From positions 94,367,020-94,431,019 of the forward strand of contig OZ020589.1 in assembly GCA_963971535.1 (NCBI GenBank): a stretch of 64,000 nt of DNA, read 5' to 3'. This document shows positions 12,474 to 24,958 of the stretch, piece by piece. A program made the translations under genes and the position numbers. The stretch comes from Notolepis coatsorum. Taxonomy: Eukaryota; Chordata; Actinopteri; Aulopiformes; Paralepididae. The first letter of the stretch is position 1; every line of letters starts with the position of its first letter. A model generated the notes under the pieces. It worked only from the letters and a program-made list of their open reading frames with translations. It searched no databases and was not told the DNA's origin.

Positions 12474-12650
12474 ACGTGGAGAAAGGAAGGGAGGGAGGGA
12501 AGGAGAGACACAGGGAGAAACACAAGGAGAGACAGAGTGGGGGGGGAGGGACGGAGGGAAGGGGAAAGGGAGGGAGGGGGAGAGGGATGGAGGCACAGAG
12601 GGGGGGGAGACGGAGGAAGGAAGGAAGAGAGACGGAGGAGGGGGGGGCCT
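12474..12650 (+). repeat. Purine-rich (GGGA/GAGA) tract
   Basis: Nearly all purine on the plus strand, built of GGGA, GGAAGG and GAGA blocks. The open frames of 70-96 residues in several frames here are composition artefacts. It could form triplex or G-rich structures. Confidence 0.9.
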
Positions 12651-12887
12651 CCCAAATGAGTTTGACATTACACAAACATTTGAATTAACTAGCAGACCTT
12701 ACCGTATCGCCAGGTCCAGTTAACCCACAGGGCTTTAAACTACCAACAGCATCTGCTGCATAACTGTAACTTAAAGTACTAATGGTTTGTGCATGGAGTT
12801 CCTGAAAGCTAATATTTCTTTAAGCCTTACCGTAAAGGCATTCTAACTTGAATTAAACACCTTTGAAAACCTGGCAGCTCAACAGAG

Positions 12888-13272
12888 TCAAGCAGGGAGA
12901 GAGGGAACAAAGGGAGGGGGAGATACCGGGAGGGAGGGAGAGAGGGATGGAGGGAGGGAGAGAGGAGAGGGAGGGAGGGACAGAAGGATTATGGGAGAGA
13001 GAGTGGAAGGGAGGAGGGGGGAGAGACATACGGGGGCAGGAAGAGAGGGAGAGGGAGGGAGGGAGAGAGGCAGGGAAGGAGGGAGGGAGGGAGGAAGGCA
13101 GGGAGGGGGGGAGAGAGGGAGGGAGGGAGAGAGGCAGGGAAGGAGGGAGGGAGGGAGGGAGGGAGGGAGGAAGGCAGGGAGGGAGGGAGAGAGGGAGGGA
13201 GGGAGGGAGGGAGAGAGGGAGGGGAGAGGGAGAGATGGAGGGAGAGACACAGAGGAGAAGGGGGGGGGAGGG
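12888..13272 (+). repeat. Purine-rich (GGGAGGGA)n tract
   Basis: About 385 bp of almost pure purine with internal duplications (13057-13092 resembles 13120-13160). It has the same composition as 12474-12650, with which it may share origin; some 240 bp of unique DNA separates the two. The Arg/Gly/Glu-rich and Pro/Ser/Leu-rich frames on the two strands are shadows. Confidence 0.9.
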
Positions 13273-16200
13273 GCACGCAGCCTCTCGTCACAGCACACAA
13301 TGTCGCTGTTCACTCCAACTCGTCTTGTCCAACACCGCACCCTATAGCCTTTCACTGTCCATTGTCCTAACAAAAGCCCAACCACCAACCTCATCAACCA
13401 TCTCCCCTGTACTGACGGCCCCGTGGCGCGCATGCGCAAACCGACACATACCTCCACACGTTCCAACCATACTAGTCACCCCATAACTGCCTTTTACTGG
13501 AATAAAACATCTAGTAAAGTCACAAACCAACCCACACATCCGTCTCGTTCCTACCCCACTAGTGCCATCATACTGGGCCCACAACAGATATAGATTGATA
13601 ACTAAATGTATATACATTCGTCCTTCAAAACGGGAAAAAACCGATAAAAAGAACTACACATTTTCCAAGATGGTCGCCACACAAACACGAAAAAAAAAGA
13701 TAGAAACTACAAACTTTCTAAAATGGCCGCCAAAATGGCCGCTACGGCGCCCTGCTTACATGTGAAGGAGAGGTGTAAAAACCTAAGAGGCAACACCGCC
13801 CTCCGCTGTAACGTTCGTACATCACACCTATTGTACTACAATACCCATCGTACATCACACCTACTGTACTACAATACCCACAACGTCCTGCAGGAGGCGT
13901 CAACACCCTCCCACAACAAGTGCGTCATCACGCAGCACATTACCACACGACGTCAAACCGACGTTTTTACTCAATAATAAACCACAATCCCCAGAATCCC
14001 TTTATACCGGAAGTTACTGTCCGCGCCTCCCTAAGGTCTCGTACCAGCCACCAAGAGTAGCATCACGCGATATTCACAGAGAGTTCAATCATGCTACATT
14101 GTTAGCACAGGTAGCTTAGCATATTAGCTTCGTTAGCTTCGCACTGCTAGCTCCGTTAGCTTAGTACTGCTAGCTCAATTAGCTTAGCTCAATCATGTTA
14201 TCGCCCGCTTAGCTTAGCGCGGCTAGTTAGCTTAGCTTAGCATCCATAATAACGTCTCCTATACGGCCCATTATCCCGTTGTTTCGAGTGGCACCACACA
14301 TTGCGACGTTTGCGCAACACAGCTATACCCCGCAACATAACTTTAATCTCATTAAGCGCTAGTTTACAGATCATATATTATCATCTTTATATTAGTTCGC
14401 TCACCCGTTTGGCCCCGCCTGGCCGAAATACACAGTATTTTAAATCCAACGCTCCCAAAGCCCCCTCCGACCAGACGTTTCTAGTGACGTCATCAGTCCC
14501 CAAAAGATCGCTTCTTTTGATTCCTACTACATTAAACTACGACCTTAATACCACCGATTTAAAAAATGTCAACGAATACCACACATCATTTTGGCCCCAT
14601 CACACTCGCCATTCATTCCATATACTTGATACCACAACGCATCGTCCACATTTAACACCGCTCGTCCTTGCGGTTAAAGTAGCAAGCTAACCTTTGCTGC
14701 GTTCTACCGGCCCTTGAAAAAATGAACAGTCCTCATATAACAGACAGTGTTATGGATTCTCCGCGGCCGTTTTGGTCACTAGAGTTTCATAACGATACAA
14801 AAAATACATTGGCATTCACTCATAACCTCTAACAGACATTCATCAACCATATATATTTAGCAAAAAAAACATTGTCCTATTTATAAACATACCATTCCCT
14901 TGGCCACATCCGTCCTCAGCGCATTTCCTAACCTAAACCTCACCCATACAATGCAACTTGTCTTAATCATAAGTGCAGTTCTTTCATTCAACTTCAGCAA
15001 GCGCTTTATATATCTACCAAGTTATTGAAAATCCGTCTTGCTATTTCCCGAGAAACCCGCTCCATTCATGTAAAGTAGCTCGCGGAGAGTTTATTTGTAG
15101 AGCCTCCTGTCGGCTTGAATCTGAGGTTTTTGTGGCCAAATCGTGCTCTCCGTTTAACCACAATTTCCCTATTTCCTACGTTTTCCTTCCTCCACAAGCT
15201 TGATATTTCTCAGATTTGGACAATGGCAAATTTGAGCCTAAATGATGTCGGATTGCGTCTTTGACAGCTTCGCGTATGAAACGTCTCCCAACGTTAATTG
15301 CCTAGCGCACCGATTCTAAGCAAGCTCCTTTCCGTTAGCAAACTGGCACGAATTCCTATCCCTCGGCTGTGCACGATCTGAACTAAATACAGACAACTTT
15401 AACCTCTCTTACTGGTAGTCACATTATTGTTCGATGAAGGGCTTGCAAAACCCATAATGGTACTGCTCTTTCCCTCCGTCAGCCGTTCCCAGAGCAGGGC
15501 CCGGTTTGACGAGTGAAAACAGCGCCTCATTTAACCCGTTCATCAACCAAAAATGCCACTTACCCGACCCTCAATTGTTCCCTGAACAATTCCCTATTTA
15601 TAGCATTCCTAGTCTATAAATTCGTCACTTCTCCTGCAGCTCTGTACCGTTCACTCCGATTGCGCGCCTCTCCTCATTACATTAGTGCCGATCCCACCTA
15701 GAATAGTCTTATACATACCGTCCTTTCCGACCAGTCATCATTCTGTTTAATAGAGGGTTTGCAATTCACCACACTGTTATGACCCTCTTCCCACCCCACG
15801 GGACGTACCAGAGCGCGGGCCCGATTGTCGTGGAGTGAGCCGAGTTTGCCATACTATCACCCTTCCTTTTTAAACAACACAATTTTAATCAGTCAATGTT
15901 ACCAATCCCTGATTGGTGTCCCCTACCCACATGCTAGCTGCCCTGATCCTATGCAGAACGGCTAGCAATGTAGATTCATGTCATCCCATTACTCCAATTT
16001 TAGGCTTTCTAACCGAACACTCCTTTTCCCTATTCTATCAAGTGCTGCGTTGGCGCGGCCGAGACCGGCTTTGGTCGAAATCAGCACGGGTCACGGACCA
16101 TTTGAAGTATTCTTCATTCATATCTTAGTCTCTGTGATCGTATAGTGTTTACCCTTCTACTCTCCATTGTTTGCATTTCAAGTGTTCGGTTGTAGGAAGG

Positions 16201-16935
16201 AAACGCAGACGAGGTGGTTTGAATAAAGCAAGCTGTGGTGTTTATTCCATTCTTAATAAACACAAACTATGAATCAAACACGTACTGAATCTTCTTCCTA
16301 TATATAATCATCTCCTTGGTGTGGCTTTCGGCCCCGGTCTGATCGGCTGCGGCCGGTCAGAGCGTTCTTCTCCTGGTGCGGTTGTCTCGGCAACACAAGG
16401 CCTTTTCTCTGTTGGTTGCTAAGGCAACCCTGGTTTTCCGTGATTCTCCAAGCTGGGAGCGCTTGGATCGTCCCTCTGCGTGTCTGGATCCCTGCGGTCT
16501 TTTCTCTGTTCTGTCTCCGTCGGTGGGTGTCTCTGTCTGTCTCCATCAGCTTCCCTGCAGTATTTAAAAGAGAAATCCCCTCCCTTTGTCCCTGCCCGTC
16601 AGGTGACGTCACTCCAGAGCCCCTGCTTTCCTATTGGCTAAATTCCTTCTAGAAGGCATCTCCTTTTGAGTGACGTCTTCCTGGTCAGGTGAAACTGAGT
16701 TTTCAGGGTGACCCCTGACGCAGTCTATAACGGGGATATAGACTTATTGGGAAGTTTCTACATGGCTCTCCTTGCACAGAGAATAGCATCTGTCCTTCAA
16801 CAGAAATAGAATACGTGGTTTCTAAATTTACTTGGCCATGCTTTGGGGTGGTTTTCCTGATTTAACATTAAGAGATTTATTCTTTAGTTTGACTACCGTT
16901 TTCCTAATAGTTTTTCCTTGAGTTATGTCCACATG
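13273..16935. other. Unassigned non-coding DNA with short degenerate repeats
   Basis: No supported gene. ATGGCCGCC-like motifs recur at 13668-13745. A degenerate GCTAGCTCCGTTAGCTTAG repeat occupies about 14100-14240. Two similar blocks at about 15420-15510 and 15730-15830 (…CAGAGCAGGGCCCGGTTTG…) look like an old tandem duplication. The GC-rich part at 16310-16620 resembles a promoter or LTR but has no partner here. Confidence 0.4.
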
Positions 16936-17002
16936 CAGGGCCGCCTGGGAGAAATGCGAGGCCCTGTGCGAGATTTAACGCGAGCCCCCCCCCCCCAAAA
17001 GG

Positions 17003-17035
<33 letters not shown>

Positions 17036-17979
17036 TATTATTATTTTTTTTTTTTTTTTATACGGTCAACATATTCTTAAATAATAGCGCTGCCCGAGGC
17101 GGGGCATGATACAGTCAACATATAGCAAAAGAGAGAGCGAGAGAGAGCTCCCGTTCTACAGTCAATATACAGTGTACAGAGAGAGAGAGAGAGAGAGAGA
17201 CACATTGGAAAGAAATTGAAATGCTATTTGGCCCTAAACAGAGAGTACACAGTGGCAGAATACCTGAGCACTGTGACTGAAGATCCTTGAGCACAGCCTA
17301 GCCATCGAGAAAGGCCGCCATAGGCAGACTGTGTGTGTTAGAAAGAGAGAGAGAGAGAGAGAGAACATGTGTGTTTGTCATGTGTGTGTGTGTTAGAGAG
17401 AGACTAGAGCATGTATGAGAGATCCAAAAAGACAAAGATCAACACTTAAATCCAACAAGAAGAGGGTCTATACCAGAGAAACCAAAGCAGCAAGGAGCCA
17501 ATGGCCGACATCAGCTAAATAGGCTAGCCAGGTACTGTGACACCAGGCCACACACAGCTTTGGCCAACGGCCCAACGCTACCCAAGCTACACAAACGACC
17601 ATTCACACACAGCACATGTCGTATCTCCAAATGTTGTGAAGTAGCATATGTTTTGCCTGGAAAAAAACATCGTTATTAACAAAACATTCGGGAGGGGAAG
17701 GAAGGAAGAGTGGGGTAATGTCATGACATCTTACCTGCACGAGGAACGCAGGGCGAAAGGCCGCAACACAGGTCTCCACGTTGACGTAAGGCCTCTCGCT
17801 GTCGGGACAAATAAGCTATGGCCAGAGCCTTGTCATGGTGCAGGCCCGACTACATCTTCTGTCAAAGATGATGTCGTAGTCAGAGTGCCAGGGCCTGCTA
17901 TTCTCAAGGCTAACTGATAGCATCAAACGAACGTTCCCAGCTGACGCTAAACAGCTAACTGGCTAACAGTTAGCTCAAT

Positions 17980-18056
17980 CAGGCACCTGGCTGTATGTAG
18001 CCGCATAGCTTGCTTCTGCGTTCTGCAAGCTATGCGGCTACATACAGCCAGGTGCT
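17980..18056. repeat. Perfect hairpin inside hAT B1
   Basis: Arms of about 31 bp (CACCTGGCTGTATGTAGCCG and onward against its complement) are separated by an 11-bp loop around 18018. Next to GTTAGCT-rich DNA, it is probably a small foldback insertion. A looser inverted pair lies outside it at about 17775-17880 and 18440-18517. Confidence 0.8.
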
Positions 18057-18839
18057 CTCACCAGGCACACACCGTTAGCTACTAGTAGTACTATATTAGC
18101 TAGTCGACCAGTTTGGCTCCAGAGAGAGAGAAAGATAGATAGGTCCACGGCGGGTATATAATCATAGGTTGACTCACCATAACGCAGTATCAATGAATGC
18201 GGCGCCAATGGTAAAGTTGGAAGGAGACTTTCTTGGCCCACGGTGTAATTTCTTCTTCTTCTTCTTCGAGTACTTTCCGGCAGACTGGACACCTTTCGGC
18301 GTATTGCTGCCTAACAGATTTATCTGCTCACAAGTTCTCTTCTCCTTCTTTTGAAAAGACATCCACTCGCCTCGCCTCGCCTCGCTCCTCTGAATAGGTT
18401 AGCTAACGCTAGTTAGCCTTTAGCTAAGCTAGCTACTAGCCGACATCATCATGGCTATACCATGACAAGGCTCCGGCCATTTGTCCCGCTAGCGAGAGGC
18501 CTTTCGTCAACGTTCCTTGGTGACCGACCGACTGATAATGACCGACCTCTTTCTTCGTCTTGGCTGGCATAACTAAGCATAATAGTCAAAAGCTGCACGC
18601 GCGAAATAGTCAAACGCAGCTGACTCACGCCGGCGTACTACACATGATGTAAGTAAAACCACTCCCTTCGTTGAAACCAATAGTATGTCTGCTGCAGAAC
18701 CCCAGAGGCTGAGCTCCAATAGTGAGTATGTCTGCAGGACTGCAGACCCAGGAACAAGTCAGACACATTCTACAAACGTGTCTAATGTGAAATATATAAG
18801 CATATAAGCAAAACTAGATTTTAGGTCTGTGATGAAAAA

Positions 18840-18988
18840 GGGCCTCGCGGGAAGGGGGGCATCGCAAAAAATAAAATAAAAATAAAATAAAATAAAAATA
18901 AAAATAAAATAAAAATAAATAAAAAAATAAATTTTTTTATTTATTTTTTATTTTTATTTTGCGAGGCCCCCCTTCCCGCGAGGCCCTG
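18840..18988. repeat. Right subterminal hairpin of hAT B1
   Basis: GGGCCTCGCGGGAAGGGGGG with A/T-rich (AAAAT)n arms is mirrored by its complement, giving arms of about 60 bp. The sister element has only the right-hand half near 59520-59640. Confidence 0.75.
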
Positions 18989-19148
18989 TGCGACCGCACT
19001 GCTCGCACACCCCCTGAGGCGGCCCTGTCCACATGTAACTTTAATTGAACCTTATTTTGGCTTGATTGAACACTAAGTATCTTGTTTAGTTTTAACATAA
19101 AGGTCCTTGCTTTGCTTTTAGTAAATGTCTTGTTCTTTGGTTAACTTG

Positions 19149-19620
19149 TTAACCCTTGTGCACCCCTAGTCGCTTTTTCTACTTTTTTGAAATATTTTGA
19201 GTGTGTGTGTGAGCACAGCGGTGTCTGTGTTTATTATTATTTCATGAAATTGGGTAAATATCTTAATTTTACATATATGTTCATTGTGTGAAAAGCTTAG
19301 AACATGAAACACTCTAGAAATAGTAGAGACAGATTTAGTGCCTTCTTCACCCCTAGTTACTTTTTCTACTCCCATCCACTCCAACGTTAAAACGGCATTT
19401 TTAAGCATTTTTAAATCTGCTCTTATTCGTTCAATTCTCTATATATCTTGCCATCCTTTGAATATTCCACGAGATAAGGACCCTGCAATTGCTGGGATGT
19501 GCTGTTACCGATGTAAAACTCATGGTGGCGTCATTGCTCCACAGATAACTTTGCCACAAGTCAGGGGAGGTGAGATAGGCTGTGGCGGGCTGATAGTGAT
19601 TGAAACTCGGCACCAGACCA
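19149..19620. other. TTAACCCTTGTGC-type fragment and unassigned DNA
   Basis: TTAACCCTTGTGC at 19149 looks like a piggyBac-type terminus, and a CACCCCTAGT-TACTTTTTCTAC block recurs (19163, 19347). The opposite terminus was not found. No gene. Confidence 0.35.
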
Positions 19621-19623
19621 CGT

Positions 19624-20340
19624 GAGCGGATCGGCGCGGCCGAGAAATCCGCTCTTCGCTCTTTAAAGCTGGGTCCGCTCCGCTAATCACTCATGTTGAC
19701 CCCGCCCCCAAGTCGCTCTCCGCTCGCTCCCCGCTCACCTTGAATCGAGCGCTCCCCGCTCCCCGCGCCAGATCGCTCGGCAGTTTTTTTTCTTCTTTTT
19801 TTGGAGCATGGTGTAAATGAGCTCAAACTACAACAGTCTACACCCCCTGGGCCCCTTAACAATTGTTTGTATTGAGCCGCATTGTAATTGTAGCCATTCT
19901 GCAATGTTAAATAACGTTGTTTATCCATTCACTATCTCTATTAAGCGATGATAGGCTAGCCGAGCCACAATGCTATGGTCGCTGCCATTAACGTTAGCAT
20001 GTAAGCTAACGTCAACAACAATGGCGTCGATACTTTTTCCTAACTGGAGTGAGTGTGGGCGTCTCTACAGTGACAAAGCCTGAACGAACAGCCTATCACA
20101 GGTTCACCCTTCTCATTGGTTGAAAATGGCCTTCATGTTTGTACATCGCCATCTGTTGCTTTGGCATTGTACTGCATGTATATATTACATCAGTGTTAAA
20201 CCACTGAGCGGCCTGGAGTGGATTGGAGCGGAGGAGAACTCTCGCTCCGGACGTCGCGCCGACTCATTTTAAAACCCACTCCTCGCTCACGTCAAAACCG
20301 GCCGCTCCGCGCCCCGCGCCGCTCACGCTCCGATCCGCTC
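19624..20340. mobile_element. TIR element with GTGAGCGGATCGG termini
   Basis: A 13-bp perfect inverted repeat, GTGAGCGGATCGG at about 19621 and CCGATCCGCTCAC ending at about 20341, brackets about 720 bp. Both subterminal parts are rich in GCTCCGC/GAGCGGA motifs. I see no clear target duplication and no coding sequence, so the superfamily is open. Confidence 0.55.
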
Positions 20341-20614
20341 ACATGCACTGCTCGGCACACAGGTTTTGTGGTGGGGGGGGGGGGGGCGGCGAGTGGATTT
20401 TCAAGACAGAACCAGAGGCGAACCGGACCGCGCAGTCTGCAGCGCGCCACACGCCGAAAAACAGGACCCCCATAGAGGGCACGCGCCAACGAGGAAGTGT
20501 ACTGCGCGGATCACCTCTGGTCCTTGTTTCACCAGCGAGCCGAGCCGAATATTCTGGCCGGGGCAGCACATCGAAGCGCCCGGAGGATAATGCAGGTCAG
20601 TTGACCACTTGGTA

Positions 20615-21550
20615 AAGTTTCGCCTCAACTCCGTTTCTGGTCGAACTAGTGAGCGAATCTTTAATATTTTTTTTGATTCATATTCAGAGGTAATTCGTCG
20701 AGATATTTCTAATTGGTATTTATCAAAAATAAATATTAGAAATATGGTCAAACAACATTTCGAACCGCTGAGCGCTTCGTAACGTTCGCCTCAACGCCGT
20801 TTCTGGTCGAACTAATGAGCGAATCTTTAATATTTTTTTTGATTCGTATTCAGGGTTAATTCGTCGAGATATTTCTAATTGGTATTTATCAAAAATAAAT
20901 ATTAGAAATATGGTCAAAACAAACATTCATCCGTTTCTTTTGAACCGCACTCGCAGTGTACCACTTGGTAAAGTTTCGCCTCAACTCCGTTTCTGGTCGA
21001 ACTAGTGAGCGAATCTTTAATATTTTTTTTTATTCATATTCAGAGGTAATTCGTCGAGATATTTCTAATTGGTATTTATCAAAAATAAATATTAGAAATA
21101 TGGTCAAAACAAACATTCATCCGTCTTTTTCGATGAAAAACTCCGTGGGGGTGGGGGGGGGGGGGGTGACTCGGGGAGCGAGTGAATTTTCAAGACAGAA
21201 CCTTCGCCTCAACGCCGTTTCTGGTCGAACTAATGAGCGAATCTTTAATATTTTTTTTGATTCGTATTCAGTGGTAATTCGTCGAGATATTTCTAATTGG
21301 TATTTATCAAAAATAAATATTAGAAATATGGTCAAAAACAACATGTATCCGTTTCTTTTCAACCGCACTCGCAGTGTACCACTTGGTAAAGTTTCGCCTC
21401 AACTCCGTTTCTGGTCGAACTAGTGAGCGAATCTTTAATATTTTTTTTGATTCATATTCAGAGGTAATTCGTCGAGATATTTCTAATTGGTATTTATCAA
21501 AAATAAATATTAGAAATATGGTCAAAACAAACATGTATCTGTCTTTTTCG
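20615..21550. repeat. Five-copy tandem array, about 145-bp conserved core
   Basis: Cores start near 20618, 20783, 20973, 21208 and 21393. Each runs from TTCGCCTCAAC(T/G)CCGTTTC to AATATTAGAAATATGGTCAA and is joined by variable spacers. A G-run followed by TTTTCAAGACAGAACC precedes the array at 20370-20412 and recurs within it at 21150-21205. Both strands stay open through most cores, giving 67-155 residue frames; I treat these as repeat artefacts. Confidence 0.85.
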
Positions 21551-22250
21551 ATGAAAAAACATTTTTTTTCAATCAAAACTGACGTGGTATCAAACAAACA
21601 CTAATTTAAGTGGTTAAAATTCGAAAATATGTGTAATTTTTTACAGATATCTTGAGAATAGGCTATGCATGTTAAACATGGGTAAAAAAATGTTTTAAAA
21701 ATAGTAAACAGTTAAAATTATATGGCTTTAAACATGATGTATCTTTTCCTCTCCCTAAGCCCAGTGAGCTCCCTCATCGTTAGGACAGCACATTAATTAG
21801 TCTTTAACCCGGTTCTCTAATTCCTGTTTTTCTATAGACAGCTTTCCTGACTCAGAAGGACATGTCACCTATTCTCAGTCTTGGTGATTGTTGCAGCTGT
21901 TCAAATACCATTACCCTTACTTTTGGCCCTGTGTGTTGCAATGTTTAACCTGAGGCCATCTTTTAGAGGTAATCTGACCTCCCTCATTTCTGGGTTCAGT
22001 GTTTCTCTCCTTTATAACTACCCTATCTGACAACGCCATCTGTTTTAACTACTGCCTGCAGAAGACTATTTTCAGTTTGGAATGTGTGCTCTGGCTGGGG
22101 GAAGGGTTGCTTTGGCAAGGAGACAGCTAGCTGATTTTTGATCCATACAACTTACAACCGCATTTCGTCCGGTATCATTTGTACAGTTCCTTGGGATTTT
22201 TCATGTTTCATTTTGATAATTCACGACAGCTGACTAGAGAAGCAGACTAT
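21551..22250. other. Unassigned non-coding DNA
   Basis: AT-rich, no gene or terminal repeat recognised. It ends in the first units of the AGAAGCAGACTA minisatellite. Confidence 0.4.
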
Positions 22251-22266
22251 AGAAGAAGACTATAGA

Positions 22267-22715
22267 TGCGGCTGGGTGGCGCAGCAGACATTGCGCTCGT
22301 CACCAACGCAAGAGACACCGGTGTTGAATCCGGCTGTCAGCGTTGCCTCCGGCTTGGACCGGCAGTCATACTGACTCAATTGGCAGAGTCAGCGGGAGGG
22401 AAGTCGATGGGTGGTAATCTGGTCGTTGTAAACAGCGACTCCTACAGGTCAAAGACAGGAAAATGGCGGGGGCAGTGTGAGCCTCCTACTCGTTACTCCT
22501 CGCCAAATGAGAGTCCGCGCTGGCAGGTGAAAAGATGTGACTGGCTGCCTCCACATGTATCGGAGGGGACATGTGATGGGCTTCTATCCTCCCTATGACC
22601 TGCCAGTAGGGGGCACATGCGAGCAACGATCAAGACAGGGGAGGGGAGAATTGGCACTGCTAAATTGGGATGGGAGAAAAATTGAAAAATAGAGTAGAAA
22701 AAGTGGATAAAAAAA
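22267..22715 (+). mobile_element. tRNA-derived SINE, copy 1
   Basis: The head has RNA polymerase III promoter boxes: A box TGGCGCAGCAG (22277-22287) and B box GTTGAATCC (22323-22331, one mismatch). The body of about 450 bp ends with TGGGAGAAAAATTGAAAAAT and an A-rich tail. A 16-bp duplication, AGAAGAAGACTATAGA, flanks it (22251-22266, 22716-22731). The duplicated variant differs from the surrounding minisatellite consensus, which supports true insertion. Two relatives on the minus strand lie at 33258-33510 and 58378-58865. The open frame at 22266-22598 is not a gene. Confidence 0.85.
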
Positions 22716-22905
22716 AGAAGAAGACTATAGAAGCAGACTATAGAAGCAGACTAGAGACGCAGACTAGAGACGCAGACTAGAGAAACAGACTAGAGAAGCA
22801 GATTAGAGAAGCAGACTAGAGAAGCAGACTAGAGAAGCAGACTATAGAAGCAGACTAGAGAAGCAGACTATAGAAGCAAGCTAGAAAAGCAGTCTAGAGA
22901 ATAAT
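22716..22905 (+). repeat. AGAAGCAGACTAGAG minisatellite
   Basis: About a dozen 15-bp units with ACTATAG/ACTAGAG variants. The array starts before the SINE at about 22236 and resumes at 23200-23250. Confidence 0.9.
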
Positions 22906-23199
22906 AAATAATAATAATTTTAGGACCTGCTCCAAGGTCATCAATTGGCACACATGCGATGCATGCATGCAATTCGTATCTGCGATTAACCCATCCCGTC
23001 GTCCTTCCCCCCCAAGGGCAGCCGGGAGCAGACAGGCGTCAACGTGAGCCGCGCCAGGGGACCAATCCAAGTGCTCCTGTCCGTCTTCGTCAAGGACGCC
23101 ACAGCGTTAGCGATCTTGTTGTTGTGCATGTTTTTCCATTGGGTTTATCTTATCGGGGGGGAAACCCTTGCGAGCACGGGGAGAACATGCAAACTAGAA
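22906..23199 (+). mobile_element. Unclassified insertion in the minisatellite
   Basis: About 290 bp of non-minisatellite DNA, from an ATAATAATAA run to GGGGAGAACATGCAAAC. The last motif resembles a fragment common in fish retroelements, but I cannot name the family. Minisatellite units resume directly after it. Confidence 0.45.
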
Positions 23200-23250
23200 G
23201 CAAGCTAGAGAAGCAGACTAGAGAAGCAGATAAAGCAGACTAGAGAAGCC

Positions 23251-24049
23251 AAACCTCTTTTCATTGTACTGTACTTGTGCTGTATGATGACAATACATTT
23301 TAATCTAATCGAATCAAATCCTGATATGAGTGCTAACAAGCTGATATGAGAAGGTTTACATCAGAAACAGTGTAACTACTGGTAATTTTACTGCTGCACT
23401 GATTTTGTAGTGTGCATCTTCATACTCTAAACTCTCTGGCAGCCCTTTTTGATTGATTTGAACATGATTATGTTAGTGATATAACACTGAAACCCGTAGT
23501 GGTCCACAACACTGTCTCTTGGCACTACAAGGCGGACCAGAAATCCTAGATATAGCTGGACTTTTGGCCCTACCCCAAATGGCCACAAGAGGTCTCTGTT
23601 ACATCAATAACCACATACACACAATTAAAAGATCAATTTACGGACATTGTACTGTACTTAAATAAAAGACAAGGTGCCTGTTGGTAAACAAAATAAAGTG
23701 CACCTGCGTAATTTTTTTACTTTTTACATGAAATAACAGATCACAGTATTCAACACAGTATTCTACTATCATGCACTCTTCCTAATATACTAACATGTCT
23801 CTACTAATACGGTTGAACCCTGATCAAAATAAAAAAGTACAGTAGATTACAGTAGATTTCATTATCTGTTCTTATGCACGCCTGGTGATACTAAATCCAA
23901 ATTGAACTCGGCCATTTGAAAGATAATATATGTATATATATAAATGTGCTATAATAAGGTAATTTATAAGCCTGCTATTCTATATTCTATAATAATATTT
24001 CAAATTGCATTGGTCCGGATGGGAGAATTCAGTACTGAGAATTCAGAAC
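23251..24049. other. Unassigned non-coding DNA
   Basis: AT-rich with no gene, no RNA and no terminal repeats I can support. Confidence 0.4.
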
Positions 24050-24414
24050 CTTCTGTTTAATCATCTTCCCTTTATTCATTTCCTTAGATCTTTTGTACAC
24101 ATGATCTCAAGAAGGTACTAAACGAGATCAGTGGCAGTTCTTCATGTCTGGTCATTATTAGCATGGTGTTATTCACTGTCAAAGATGCAAAGAAAAACCA
24201 TAATTCATATTCTCCTTTGTTTTATCACAATTTAAGCAAGCCTAGTAATATACACAATATTTCTGACACTGGGAATACATTCACTGAGGTCCATAGATGT
24301 CCCTATAGATACCAAGAATATGCAAAGGGACCTTGTAGAAGTGGATAAATATTCCATCTACTTAGGTATGTATTTTAGGCGGATTTTCAGAAAATAGGCT
24401 CCGGGCTTAAGAGG
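24050..24414. mobile_element. TTAA-type (piggyBac-like) element terminus, copy 1
   Basis: It ends CTCCGGGCTTAAGAGG directly before TTAA (24415-24418). About 350 bp of it is repeated in inverted orientation at 30231-30575, which begins just after another TTAA. The two termini face each other, so they are two separate insertions rather than the ends of one. No transposase is seen. Confidence 0.55.
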
Positions 24415-24418
24415 TTAA

Positions 24419-24958
24419 TGATGTCCATATGATATATCATTCAAACCTACTGTATATTGATGATGTTCATATGATATATCATTCAAACCTACTGTATATT
24501 AATGATGTTCATATGATATATTATTCAAACCTACTGTATATTAATGATGTTCATATGATATATCATTCAAACTGTATATTGATGTTCATAATGATATATC
24601 ATTCAAACCTACTGTATATTAATGATGTTCATATGATATATCATTCAAACCTACTGTATATTAATGATGTTCATATGATATATCATTCAAACCTACTGTA
24701 TATTGATGATGTTCATACGATATATCATTTAAACCTACTGCGTATTGATGATGTTCATATGATATAGCATTCAAACCTACTGTATATTGATGATGATGTT
24801 GATATGATATATCATTCAAACCTACTGTATATTGATGATGATGTTGATATGATATATCATTCAAACCTGTATATTGATGGTGATGATGATGTTGATATGA
24901 TATAGCATTCAAACCTACTGTATATTGATGATGATGATGATATTGATATGATATATCG
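24419..24958 (+). repeat. 42-bp minisatellite
   Basis: About 13 copies of a unit holding GATGATGTTCATATGATATA followed by TCATTCAAACCTACTGTATATT. Because 42 is a multiple of three, each strand shows a repetitive open frame (MIYHSNLLYINDVH repeats); this is not evidence of coding. Confidence 0.95.

Larger units (their letters stand above)
16936..19027 (+). mobile_element. hAT transposon, family B copy 1
   Basis: The terminal inverted repeats are CAGGGCCGCCTGG and the complement of CAGGGCCGCCTCA. The perfect 8-bp duplication TCCACATG flanks it (16928-16935, 19028-19035). Subterminal GCGAGGCCCTGTGCGA occurs at both ends. The interior has (TA)n and (GA)n tracts and several hairpins but no transposase. 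A second member lies at 56258-59678. Confidence 0.92.

Noticed and set aside
12863-13486. 207-residue plus-strand and 192-residue minus-strand frames
   Set aside because: Both arise from an almost pure purine/pyrimidine tract; the composition alone excludes stops.
20956-21423. 155-residue frame as a real gene
   Set aside because: It runs through two array cores and a G-run, so it is made of tandem repeats; listed only as a repeat.
22277-22331. Functional tRNA gene
   Set aside because: A and B boxes are present, but the sequence continues into a 450-bp SINE body with no tRNA acceptor pairing.
24419-24958. CRISPR-like array
   Set aside because: Tandem 42-bp units without distinct spacers, in a vertebrate-type context; it is a minisatellite.
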